DNA of 5,176 nt from an uncultured Austwickia sp. (GCA_934678955.1 CAKUSI010000284.1:1-5176), one strand, 5' to 3'. Shown: positions 1 to 5,137, counted from the stretch's first letter. The notes: generated by a model from the sequence alone, not told the origin. Numbers and translations: made by a program.

Positions 1-1
1 G

Positions 2-859
2 AGCTACACCCTGAACCAGGGCGATGTCCTTCAACTTGCCAGCGCGGACATCACGTCGTGCGTTTCCGGAGGAACGACCTCCGGGGCATGCCAGCCTGGT
101 GACATGACCCACTGCCGAGTGCCCGATCAGTTCGACCTGACCGGTACCAGCATCACCGCCACGGGCCCCGTCATGGTCATCGGCGGCCACACCTGCGCGT
201 TCATCCCCTTCAACCGCTTCGCCTGCGATCACATCGAGGAGACCATCTTCCCGCTCGAGGCGTGGGGATCGGACTTCGCGGTCTCCATGGCCCAGCCGCT
301 GCGCGGCGAGCCCAACGTCATCCGCGTGATCTCGGGCGCGGACGGCAACACCATCACCTTCGATCCCGCGTCGGTGCAAGGACCGACCACACTGAACCGT
401 GGCCAGGTCCTCGAGTTCGAGGCGCGACAGGACTTCCGAGTGACCGGCAGCGGCCCGATGACCGTCGCGCAATTCCTCGTTGGTCAGAACTACGACGGCT
501 CGGTCGAGGTAGACGGCGCCGGCGACCCGGCGATGTCCTTCGCGATCCCCACTCTGCAGTTCCGCGACGAGTACACCTTCCTCGCTCCCGCCACGTTCGA
601 GCAGAGCTTCGTGAACGTCGTCGCGCCGGCGGGCGCCGTGGTGATGCTCTCGAGCAACGGCGGCCCCCCGACGCAGGTGACCGGCTTCACGCCGATCGGC
701 GCCTCGGGCCTCAGCGCGGCGCGCCTCTCGATCCCGGGCGGCGCCCACCGCATCACGTCGACCGTCGGCTTCGGCATCGTGGTCTACGGATACGGCTCGT
801 ACACCAGCTACATGTACCCGGGCGGCCTGAACTTCGGCGACATCAACCCGCTGATTTGA
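2..859 (+). CDS. IgGFc-binding family surface protein, 5'-truncated by window edge
   Basis: The frame is open from base 2 and ends at TGA 857-859, giving 285 residues with the true N-terminus outside the window. The Met at base 104 is internal: the family-like segment YTLNQGDVLQL lies upstream of it and the reading frame has no break. Diagnostic motifs are DLTGTSI, GPVMVIGGH, the CAF-IPFNRFACDHIEE block and FPLEAWG, followed by a beta-rich stretch and a C-terminal VYGYGSYTSYMYPGG. This is the pattern of the bacterial IgGFc_binding domain (PF17517 type), named after the human IgG Fc-binding mucin-like protein. In myxobacteria such proteins are common, exported and mostly of unknown function; adhesion is a guess. 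A loop with three cysteines (C20, C30, C38 of the visible part) sits early in the domain. No C-terminal anchor or sorting motif is seen. Family is confident; role is not. Confidence 0.9.
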   Translation, partial: SYTLNQGDVLQLASADITSCVSGGTTSGACQPGDMTHCRVPDQFDLTGTSITATGPVMVIGGHTCAFIPFNRFACDHIEETIFPLEAWGSDFAVSMAQPLRGEPNVIRVISGADGNTITFDPASVQGPTTLNRGQVLEFEARQDFRVTGSGPMTVAQFLVGQNYDGSVEVDGAGDPAMSFAIPTLQFRDEYTFLAPATFEQSFVNVVAPAGAVVMLSSNGGPPTQVTGFTPIGASGLSAARLSIPGGAHRITSTVGFGIVVYGYGSYTSYMYPGGLNFGDINPLI

Positions 860-886
860 CGACCAGGTCAGCTGCACGGCTAGTGC

Positions 887-939
887 TGGTACCCGCGCCC
901 GGAGGTTCCATCCGTCGTGGGACGTGGGCGCGGGTGCCA
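887..939 (+). terminator. Candidate hairpin terminator of the IgGFc-binding gene
   Basis: The arms are 887-900 (TGGTACCCGCGCCC) and 926-939 (GGGCGCGGGTGCCA), with a 25-base loop. In plus-strand RNA all 14 positions pair, including one G-U wobble (890 with 936). In minus-strand RNA the same position would be an A-C mismatch, so the structure suits the plus-strand gene, whose stop lies 27 bases upstream. No T-run follows, so it is not a canonical intrinsic terminator; it may be an RNA 3'-end stabiliser. Confidence 0.45.
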
Positions 940-942
940 TGA

Positions 943-993
943 GGCCCGAAGTGCGTTTCGGCTCCTGGCCGAGGACTGAATTCGGGCCAGGAG
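943..993 (-). terminator. Overlapping alternative hairpins at convergent gene ends
   Basis: A perfect 9-bp inverted repeat pairs 962-970 (CTCCTGGCC) with 985-993 (GGCCAGGAG) around a 14-base loop. It starts 3 bases past the stop codon of the minus-strand gene. A second perfect 8-bp repeat pairs 943-950 (GGCCCGAA) with 981-988 (TTCGGGCC). The two share 985-988, so only one can form at a time. There is no T-run on the minus-strand exit side, so termination is an inference from position and structure. Confidence 0.4.
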
Positions 994-995
994 GG

Positions 996-2999
996 CTAGC
1001 GCGGAATCGGCGGGGTGGTCGGTGGCAGGTCTACGACCCTTGACGGCACCGTGATGGTGCCCGTGTCGCCCGTGCCCAGAAAGTTGTCGACTGTCGATCC
1101 CCAGCACAGCAGGTCCCCTGTTGCGGCCGAGGCACACGTGAACGTGTAGAAGGGTCCAAATCCGGCCCCGATCTCTCCCGTGGCGATCGAAGCCGCGTCG
1201 GTGATCCCGGGCACCTGACGCGCACGATGGATTTGAGCTTCGTCGATGATGGGCGGGGTGGCCCCCCAACAGTACACGCGCCCATCGGCGACCACGGCGC
1301 AGGTGTGCGCGAATCGGATCACGGGACCGCCTCCGAAGTTCGTGTAGGCCACGCTGGATGTGTCGGAAGCAACGGTGCCCATCGAGGGAAAGTCGAGGAC
1401 TCGCCCTGGGAAGACAGTGAGACCGAAGGTGCCTGGGAATCGTCCGGCTTGACCTCGATGGTTCTCTCCCCAGCACCAAAGCTCAGTCGGTGTGCCGGCG
1501 CACGGCGTGCGGCTACCGCCTCCCAGGTAGCTGACACCGGCTGTGACCGTCACCGTCACAGCCGTGGCTGACTGCGCGGGGACCGTCACCCCGAACTCCT
1601 GGCTCGTGTTGTCTCCCCAGCACCGGATAGTGCTCCCGTCGCGAGCGCAGGTGTACAGATATCCAGCGGATACCTGGTCCGCAGCAACCCCGACGACGCG
1701 AACCGGCGTGGAGCGATCCGTCAGGGTGCCGTCGCCGAGCTGGCCATCGGTATTCTGGCCCCAGCAGTACACCGCGCGGGCCGAGTTGACTGCACAAGCG
1801 TGCCGGCTACCCACGGTCACTTGGACGGTGGTTCCAGGGACCGCCACGAGCGTGGGCGTCGCGCTCGTCGCGCCGGTGATGAGGTTCGCCCCCCAGCAGT
1901 CGACCTCGCCGGTCAACCGCACGGAGCACGCCGTTCCTCCACCGACCGCGATGTGGGCCGAGGTCGTGATTCCAGCGATCGCCGTGGGCGCCGCTGTCCA
2001 CGACCCGCCGCGACCCCAGCAGAAGACACGTCCGGTGGCGTGGCGGGTGCAGACGACATTCATCCCCGCCGCGACCTGGACCACCCGGTCCTCACAGGTG
2101 CCCGCGTCGCAGGTCCAGCCGGCCGGGCACACGAGCCCGCATGCTCCGCAGCTGTCCGGCCCCGGCGGCGCATCCTCGTCCACCATCGTGTCGCAGTCGT
2201 CGTCGCGCTCGTTGCAGGTCTCGAGGGCGCTCGGGTTCACCGCGATCTCGCCGTCGTCGCAGTCAGTGCCGCTCGCGACATAGCCCTCCGGTTGCACGCA
2301 CGCCTCCATCGTGTCCGCAGGGTCGCCGAAGAGGTCGCCGTCGGCGTCGCGGTAGAAGGTGGCGCGCACGTGCTCGTCGATCATTCCGTCGCAGTCGTTG
2401 TCGATGCCGTCGCAGACCTCGGGCTGGCCCGGGTTCGCGGCCCGCTCGTCGTCGTCGCAGTCGATGCCGCAGAGGAGGGCGCCGGTCAGCTGCACGTTGC
2501 AGCACATCGTCGAGACGTATCCGTCGCCGTCGCGGTCCGTCTGCGCTGGCCCGGCGAGCGTATTCGGGCGGCAGTCCTCGTCGCGGCCGTCTGCGTCGCA
2601 CATCTCGACGGCCCCCTCATGGACGAGTGGGTCGTTGTCGTCGCAGTCGTCGCCGGCGCAGTTGATCGCGCGATGCCCGTCATCGTCCACGTCGGGGTTG
2701 GTATCGCAGTCGCTGAGGCAGCGCCCCATCACCTCGTCACACGTCTGGGTGGCGCTACAGCGGGGTGTTCCCGGGGTGCAGCCTCGTTCATCGGCGGTGG
2801 GATCGCCCGGGACGCAGAGCTCCGGGCCATCGCAGTACCTGCCGTTGTCGCAGTGAGCATGCGCCGCGCAGGCAGTGACCACCGACGCGTCCCGGCCGCC
2901 ATCTCGTTCGTCGGTGCTGCCATCGAGTGGCGCCGCGGGACCGCCGCAGCCGAGCCACAGCGCAGTGATGAATGAAGCAATCGTATGAACGGATCTCAT
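996..2999 (-). CDS. Putative exported lipoprotein: MopE-type metal-binding repeats plus RCC1-type propeller
   Basis: The product is 667 residues, with an ATG start (CAT 2997-2999) and a TAG stop (996-998). The start is supported by GGAGG five bases upstream. Residues 1-18 are a short signal peptide ending LWLGC; Cys18 is a plausible lipidation site, although Trp at -3 is atypical for a lipobox. A Gly/Asp/Ser linker follows (19-40), then a Cys-rich segment (44-97). Three MopE-like units span about 100-276, with acidic DxDxDG motifs (TDRDGDGY at 154-161, YRDADGD at 216-222), DCDD motifs and CDGIDNDCDG at 196-205. After another Cys cluster (284-302), seven RCC1-like blades carry CWG at 327, 368, 412, 460, 509, 577 and 632. 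The MopE motif is known from copper- and other metal-binding surface proteins, and RCC1 folds as a seven-bladed propeller for protein contacts. A surface lipoprotein binding Ca or Cu and a partner is inference; no catalytic motif is seen. Confidence 0.88.
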   Translation of the reverse strand: MRSVHTIASFITALWLGCGGPAAPLDGSTDERDGGRDASVVTACAAHAHCDNGRYCDGPELCVPGDPTADERGCTPGTPRCSATQTCDEVMGRCLSDCDTNPDVDDDGHRAINCAGDDCDDNDPLVHEGAVEMCDADGRDEDCRPNTLAGPAQTDRDGDGYVSTMCCNVQLTGALLCGIDCDDDERAANPGQPEVCDGIDNDCDGMIDEHVRATFYRDADGDLFGDPADTMEACVQPEGYVASGTDCDDGEIAVNPSALETCNERDDDCDTMVDEDAPPGPDSCGACGLVCPAGWTCDAGTCEDRVVQVAAGMNVVCTRHATGRVFCWGRGGSWTAAPTAIAGITTSAHIAVGGGTACSVRLTGEVDCWGANLITGATSATPTLVAVPGTTVQVTVGSRHACAVNSARAVYCWGQNTDGQLGDGTLTDRSTPVRVVGVAADQVSAGYLYTCARDGSTIRCWGDNTSQEFGVTVPAQSATAVTVTVTAGVSYLGGGSRTPCAGTPTELWCWGENHRGQAGRFPGTFGLTVFPGRVLDFPSMGTVASDTSSVAYTNFGGGPVIRFAHTCAVVADGRVYCWGATPPIIDEAQIHRARQVPGITDAASIATGEIGAGFGPFYTFTCASAATGDLLCWGSTVDNFLGTGDTGTITVPSRVVDLPPTTPPIPR
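1050..2087 (-). repeat. Seven tandem RCC1-like blades, each with a cysteine pair
   Basis: Residues about 305-650 contain seven copies of the pattern 'Cys, 8 or 9 residues, Cys-Trp-Gly'. The pairs are 317/327, 358/368, 402/412, 451/460, 500/509, 567/577 and 622/632. Each copy has a G-x-V/I/L-x-CWG-type end, as in RCC1 repeats (VFCWG, VDCWG, VYCWG, IRCWG, LWCWG, VYCWG, LLCWG). Seven copies equal one closed propeller. On the plus strand the Cys-Trp-Gly codons appear as recurrent CCCCAGCA-like words, for example near 1465, 1615 and 1890. These are coding repeats and not a DNA element. Confidence 0.85.
2172..2702 (-). repeat. Three MopE-type Asp/Cys metal-binding repeats
   Basis: Residues about 100-276 hold three divergent units. 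Each has an acidic calcium-loop-like start (DVDDDG, DRDGDG, DADGD), then DCDD, then a CD/CN-xxDxDC end (CDADGRDEDC, CDGIDNDCDG, CNERDDDCD), two of them closing with DE. The third unit has lost part of the consensus (Asn for Asp after Cys262, no PG before it). The GTCGTCGTCGCAGTC-like plus-strand text in this stretch is simply Asp-Asp-Cys-Asp coding and not a microsatellite. Confidence 0.85.
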
Positions 3000-3004
3000 C
3001 GCGT

Positions 3005-3013
3005 CCTCCCTCC
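3005..3013 (-). promoter_or_regulatory. Doubled Shine-Dalgarno of the MopE-RCC1 gene
   Basis: Read on the minus strand, GGAGGGAGG contains two overlapping GGAGG cores: 3009-3013 (distal) and 3005-3009 (proximal). The proximal core ends five bases before the ATG at 2999. It fixes the start codon of the downstream gene. Confidence 0.75.
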
Positions 3014-3044
3014 GAGGTTGAACAACGTACCCCTCATCGGAGGG
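3008..3044 (-). promoter_or_regulatory. Leader hairpin that takes in the distal Shine-Dalgarno
   Basis: Bases 3008-3015 (CCCTCCGA) and 3037-3044 (TCGGAGGG) are perfect 8-bp inverted repeats separated by 21 bases. In the minus-strand transcript the downstream arm contains the distal GGAGG and touches the proximal one, so folding would partly hide the ribosome-binding site of the MopE-RCC1 gene. No T-run follows, so it is less likely to be the terminator of the upstream nucleotidyltransferase gene. Confidence 0.4.
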
Positions 3045-3045
3045 T

Positions 3046-3064
3046 CCACGCGAGCGTTGCGTGG
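3046..3064 (-). terminator. Small hairpin after the nucleotidyltransferase stop
   Basis: CCACGC (3046-3051) pairs with GCGTGG (3059-3064) around a 7-base loop, starting 23 bases past the stop codon at 3088. It has no T-run, so the terminator call is weak. Confidence 0.25.
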
Positions 3065-3087
3065 GAGCGGCGCTTTTCTCGCGGCGC

Positions 3088-3924
3088 TCAGCGCTTCGCG
3101 AGGCGGGTGCGCAGGCCGATGGCGACGTGGACGAGGGCGCTCGCCGCGCCTCGGGGGAGGCTCGTGTTGACCATGTGCGGGGCGAGGAGGCTGGCGGTCG
3201 CCGCTCCCCCGAGGCGCCTGGTGAGCGCGCGGGCAGCCGCCGCGCTCACGGCGCCGATGGGGTCGGTGCGGAGGCGGGTCAGGACCTGCGCCGCGAACGT
3301 GTCGCCGGTCTCGGCGGGGTAGGTGAGGGCGTAGCGCGCGGCGCGGCCGAGGCCGTGCTGCTCGAGGTGCTGCGCGACGGCGGCGGGGACGAGCGAGAAG
3401 CGGCTCGCCACCGCCGAGAAGTCGCGCAGCTGCGGCTCGTGCTCGGCGCCGTGGCGGCCCTTGGCGAAGTTGCCGACGAGGTGCGCGTAGAGATCGATCG
3501 GGGACGGGAGGACGACCGCCGCGTCGAAGAGGGTCGGCTCGAGGGTGCCCCGCGCGAAGAGGTGCGCCGCGTCGAGCGCGTAGAGGCCCGGCGAGAAGAG
3601 GCGGCGGTGGACGTCGACCTCGAGGCGCGCCCGCGGGCCCTTGGTGGACGCGCCCGCCCGGCCCTCGGGGTTGATGCGGTGGCCGGCCGCGCGCAGCGCC
3701 GCGATCGCGTCGTCGTAGCGGCCCGGCGGGATCAGCACGTCGGCGTCCGAGAGGACGCGATCGGCGGGATCCTGATAGACGAGGTGCTGGAGCAGCACGC
3801 CCTTGAGCGGCATCGGGATGATGCCGGCCGCGTTCAGGACACGGACCGCCGTCGTGAAGTCGTGCCGGGCGACGAGCGCCGCCGCGAGCCGCTCGGTCCT
3901 CCCCGATCGCAAGGCGGGCTCCAT
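3088..3924 (-). CDS. Nucleotidyltransferase-family protein (NTP_transf_5 type)
   Basis: The product is 278 residues, ATG (CAT 3922-3924) to TGA (3088-3090). The N-terminal half carries the family signature: a helical start (10-34), PMPLKG at 37-42, then a Tyr/Arg stretch and LSDADVLI at 58-65 (Asp60 and Asp62), and EVDVHRR at 102-108 with a third acidic residue, Asp104, and His106. This matches the uncharacterised nucleotidyltransferase family (PF14907 type), whose D-x-D and later Asp would bind metal and nucleotide. The substrate is unknown. The C-terminal half is Ala/Arg/Leu-rich and helical with no further motif. As I recall, members are often somewhat longer, but the upstream frame has no ATG, GTG or TTG before its stop at 4012-4014, so the start stands. 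There is no clear Shine-Dalgarno; a small hairpin lies there instead. It is very GC-rich (about 83% at 3601-3660). Confidence 0.8.
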   Translation of the reverse strand: MEPALRSGRTERLAAALVARHDFTTAVRVLNAAGIIPMPLKGVLLQHLVYQDPADRVLSDADVLIPPGRYDDAIAALRAAGHRINPEGRAGASTKGPRARLEVDVHRRLFSPGLYALDAAHLFARGTLEPTLFDAAVVLPSPIDLYAHLVGNFAKGRHGAEHEPQLRDFSAVASRFSLVPAAVAQHLEQHGLGRAARYALTYPAETGDTFAAQVLTRLRTDPIGAVSAAAARALTRRLGGAATASLLAPHMVNTSLPRGAASALVHVAIGLRTRLAKR

Positions 3925-3936
3925 CCGATCAAGAGA

Positions 3937-3950
3937 GCGCCGTTCGGCGC
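3937..3950 (-). promoter_or_regulatory. Short GC hairpin in the nucleotidyltransferase leader
   Basis: GCGCC (3937-3941) pairs with GGCGC (3946-3950) around a four-base loop, 12 bases upstream of the ATG. On the minus strand it occupies the place just before where a ribosome-binding site would be expected. It is flanked on both sides by CTCTC on that strand. Confidence 0.3.
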
Positions 3951-3973
3951 CGAGAGCAAGCGGGTAGTCGTCG

Positions 3974-3993
3974 GCCGAGCGGAGCGGATCCGC
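3974..3993 (+). repeat. Hairpin repeat copy 1 (GCCGAGCGGAGCGG family)
   Basis: GCCGAGCGGAGCGG occupies 3974-3987 and is followed by ATCCGC. GCGGA (3979-3983) can pair with TCCGC (3989-3993) around a five-base loop. The stretch also contains the perfect palindrome GCGGATCCGC (3984-3993). The 14-base core is identical in copy 2. Confidence 0.5.
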
Positions 3994-4049
3994 CGTGAGC
4001 CGAGGAAGCCTCTATCGAGAGCTGCCCGGAGTTACCTCGCTCGGGGAAC

Positions 4050-4073
4050 GCCGAGCGGAGCGGTTCTCCGCTC
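4050..4073 (+). repeat. Hairpin repeat copy 2 (GCCGAGCGGAGCGG family)
   Basis: The identical 14-base core (4050-4063) is followed by a matching arm. GAGCGGA (4053-4059) pairs perfectly with TCCGCTC (4067-4073) around a seven-base loop. It lies 76 bases from copy 1 in the same orientation, within the gap between the nucleotidyltransferase and phosphatase genes. Confidence 0.5.
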
Positions 4074-4107
4074 AACTGGACACCGGGGGCGGGAAGCGCC
4101 TACGGGT

Positions 4108-4130
4108 CGGGACGGCCGCTCCCGCTCGGC
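4108..4130 (-). repeat. Hairpin repeat copy 3, inverted and diverged
   Basis: On the minus strand 4130-4116 reads GCCGAGCGGGAGCGG, which is the core with one extra G. It is followed by CCGTCCCG, so CGGGA pairs with TCCCG (4120-4124 with 4108-4112) around a seven-base loop. The stem differs in sequence from copies 1 and 2 but both arms changed together, so pairing is kept. It lies opposite copy 2, 34 bases away. Confidence 0.4.
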
Positions 4131-4150
4131 CGCGCGCGCCTTCGCGCGCG
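4131..4150 (-). terminator. Strong GC hairpin after the phosphatase gene
   Basis: Alternating CGCGCGCG (4131-4138) and CGCGCGCG (4143-4150) form a perfect 8-bp stem with a four-base loop (AAGG on the minus strand). It starts nine bases past the phosphatase stop codon. It lacks a T-run, so it would act as a Rho-assisted terminator or a 3'-end stabiliser. The alternating purine-pyrimidine tract could also adopt Z-DNA. Confidence 0.45.
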
Positions 4151-4159
4151 CCAGCAAAC

Positions 4160-4939
4160 TCAGCCAGCGCCGATCCACTTGGCGAGGATGGCGGTGATGT
4201 TGTCGGGGCCGCCGTTCGCGTTGGCGCGCTCGATGAGGCGGGACGCGCCCTGCTTGAGATCGTTGGTGCCGCTGGCGAGCTCGAGGATCTCCTCGTCGCT
4301 CACGGGGCCGCAGAGGCCGTCCGAGCAGAGGACGTAGAGGTCGCCGGGCTGCGGGTGGTCGAGGCGGGTGTCCACCTTGACCGTGTCCTTCATCCCCAGC
4401 GCCCGCACGATGACGTTCTTGTGCGGGAAATTCGCGATCTCCTCCTCCGTGAGGCGCTTCATCTTGATGTAGTCGTTGAGCAACGAGTGATCGTCGGTCA
4501 GCTGCTCCATCTTGCCTTCGCGGATGCGGTAGACGCGCGAGTCGCCCACGTGGGCGATGAGGACGCCCTCGTCGATCACGAGGATCGAGACGAGGGTGGT
4601 GCCCATGCCCCGGAGCTTGGGCTCGCGCGCCGCGGACTCGTGGATCCGCAGGTTCGCGAGCTTGATCCCGGTGATGAGGCGGTTCTCCTCGTACCCCCGG
4701 GCCTTGTCCATCTTGTACGGCCAGGTCGCCTCCGGGTCGGCGCTGGTCGCCTTGAAGAACTCCCGGAGGGTGTCGATGGCCATCTTGGACGCGACCTCGC
4801 CCGAGGCGTGGCCGCCCATCCCGTCGGCGACGAGGTACAGGCGCTCCTCGTCGATGACCTCGAACGCGTCCTCGTTGTGGGTCCTCTTCATCCCGACGTT
4901 GGTTTCGCCGGCTACGAGGACGCGTGCGCTGGAGGCCAC
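4160..4939 (-). CDS. PP2C-family Ser/Thr protein phosphatase (Stp/PrpC type)
   Basis: The product is 259 residues, close to the usual 240-260 of single-domain bacterial PP2C enzymes. It removes phosphate from Ser/Thr of proteins and normally counteracts Hanks-type kinases in the cytoplasm; none is in the window. All PP2C motifs appear in order: RTHNED at 19-24, VADGMGGHASGE at 37-48, GMGTTL at 111-116, AHVGDSRVYRI at 129-139, DDHSLLNDYI at 149-158, RALG at 179-182, CSDGL at 205-209 and GGPDNITA at 243-250. Metal-ligand aspartates 24, 39, 207 and 246 are present, and Asp133 fits the third-metal position. No membrane segment or sensor domain is seen. Translation starts at GTG (CAC 4937-4939); an in-frame TAG two codons upstream rules out any earlier start. 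An insert at 66-90 (PEATWPYKMDKARGYEENR) is typical of some myxobacterial members, by memory. Confidence 0.95.
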   Translation of the reverse strand: MASSARVLVAGETNVGMKRTHNEDAFEVIDEERLYLVADGMGGHASGEVASKMAIDTLREFFKATSADPEATWPYKMDKARGYEENRLITGIKLANLRIHESAAREPKLRGMGTTLVSILVIDEGVLIAHVGDSRVYRIREGKMEQLTDDHSLLNDYIKMKRLTEEEIANFPHKNVIVRALGMKDTVKVDTRLDHPQPGDLYVLCSDGLCGPVSDEEILELASGTNDLKQGASRLIERANANGGPDNITAILAKWIGAG

Positions 4940-4948
4940 GGGCTAAAT

Positions 4949-4954
4949 CCCTCC
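4949..4954 (-). promoter_or_regulatory. Shine-Dalgarno of the phosphatase gene
   Basis: GGAGGG is read on the minus strand; its GGAGG core (4950-4954) stands ten bases before the GTG start. The spacing is slightly long but the match is strong, and it supports the GTG start. It overlaps the palindrome CTCCGGAG at 4951-4958. Confidence 0.65.
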
Positions 4955-5001
4955 GGAGCTCTCGGCGCTGGGGGGCGCCCCCAGGCTCGAATGCGAGAGC
5001 G

Positions 5002-5031
5002 ACGCTAGCAAGCGGCCCGCGCGACAGTCAA
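5002..5031 (-). promoter_or_regulatory. Sigma-70-like promoter with extended -10 for the phosphatase gene
   Basis: On the minus strand the -35 is TTGACT (5031-5026; five of six to TTGACA). The spacer is 18 bases, and the -10 is TAGCGT (5007-5002), keeping T, A and final T of TATAAT. It is preceded by TGC at 5010-5008, an extended -10. An A-rich GTAAAA lies just upstream of the -35. Transcription would start near 4995, giving a leader of about 55 bases before the GTG. No stronger promoter is visible in the window. Confidence 0.55.
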
Positions 5032-5040
5032 CGCTTTTAC

Positions 5041-5085
5041 CGCAGCGGCGCGCGATGCCCCGATCACATCGGTCGCTCCGCTGCG
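5041..5085. promoter_or_regulatory. Nested inverted repeat upstream of the -35 box
   Basis: The outer arms CGCAGCGG (5041-5048) and CCGCTGCG (5078-5085) are a perfect 8-bp match. Between them lies CCGAT-CAC-ATCGG (5060-5072), a second perfect inverted repeat. The element sits ten bases behind the -35 of the phosphatase promoter. It could be a regulator site, or the 3' end of a neighbouring transcript outside the window. Confidence 0.35.
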
Positions 5086-5092
5086 CGACGGC

Positions 5093-5137
5093 AGCCCCGG
5101 GGCTCCTCATGAGAGCGCGCTCCCGCCCGAGCGGGGG
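5093..5137. repeat. Cluster of short palindromes
   Basis: AGCCCCGGGGCT (5093-5104) is a 12-base perfect palindrome, CTCATGAG (5106-5113) one of 8, and GAGCGCGCTC (5113-5122) one of 10. A further stem pairs CCCGC (5122-5126) with GCGGG (5131-5135). The rest of 4940-5176 shows no convincing gene on either strand: the frame opening leftwards from 5170 is Arg/Gly/Ala-rich with no motif and runs across the promoter. Confidence 0.35.

Noticed and set aside
104..859. Reading the first gene as starting at the ATG at base 104.
   Set aside because: The family-like sequence YTLNQGDVLQL and the loop cysteines are encoded in frame upstream of this Met, so the gene enters from outside the window.
880..1479. 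A 199-codon minus-strand open frame overlapping the end of the propeller gene.
   Set aside because: It is out of frame with a gene whose repeat pattern continues to residue 650, and its product is Arg/His-rich with no motif.
2172..2702. Recurring GTCGTCGTCGCAGTC-like text suggesting a microsatellite or CRISPR-like array.
   Set aside because: The spacing is irregular and the words are codons for Asp-Asp-Cys-Asp of the MopE-type repeats.
1800..2975. A 391-codon open frame on the plus strand antisense to the MopE-RCC1 gene.
   Set aside because: Its product is Val/Ala/Arg repeats mirroring the Asp/Cys coding on the other strand, with no motif; it is a shadow of GC-rich coding.
3000..3087. A separate promoter for the MopE-RCC1 gene (TACGTT as a possible -10).
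   Set aside because: No -35-like hexamer stands at a suitable distance, and the match lies inside the hairpin loop.
3925..4159. A promoter for the nucleotidyltransferase gene in the gap (TTGAGC or GATAGA on the minus strand).
   Set aside because: Neither hexamer has a partner at 16-18 bases; the gap is dominated by the repeat hairpins.
3061..4197. A 378-codon plus-strand open frame antisense to the nucleotidyltransferase gene.
   Set aside because: The product is Arg/Glu/Ala-rich low complexity and overlaps a gene with recognised motifs as well as an intergenic gap.
3995..5008. A 337-codon plus-strand open frame antisense to the phosphatase gene.
   Set aside because: It is the antisense of an unmistakable PP2C gene and has no recognisable domain.
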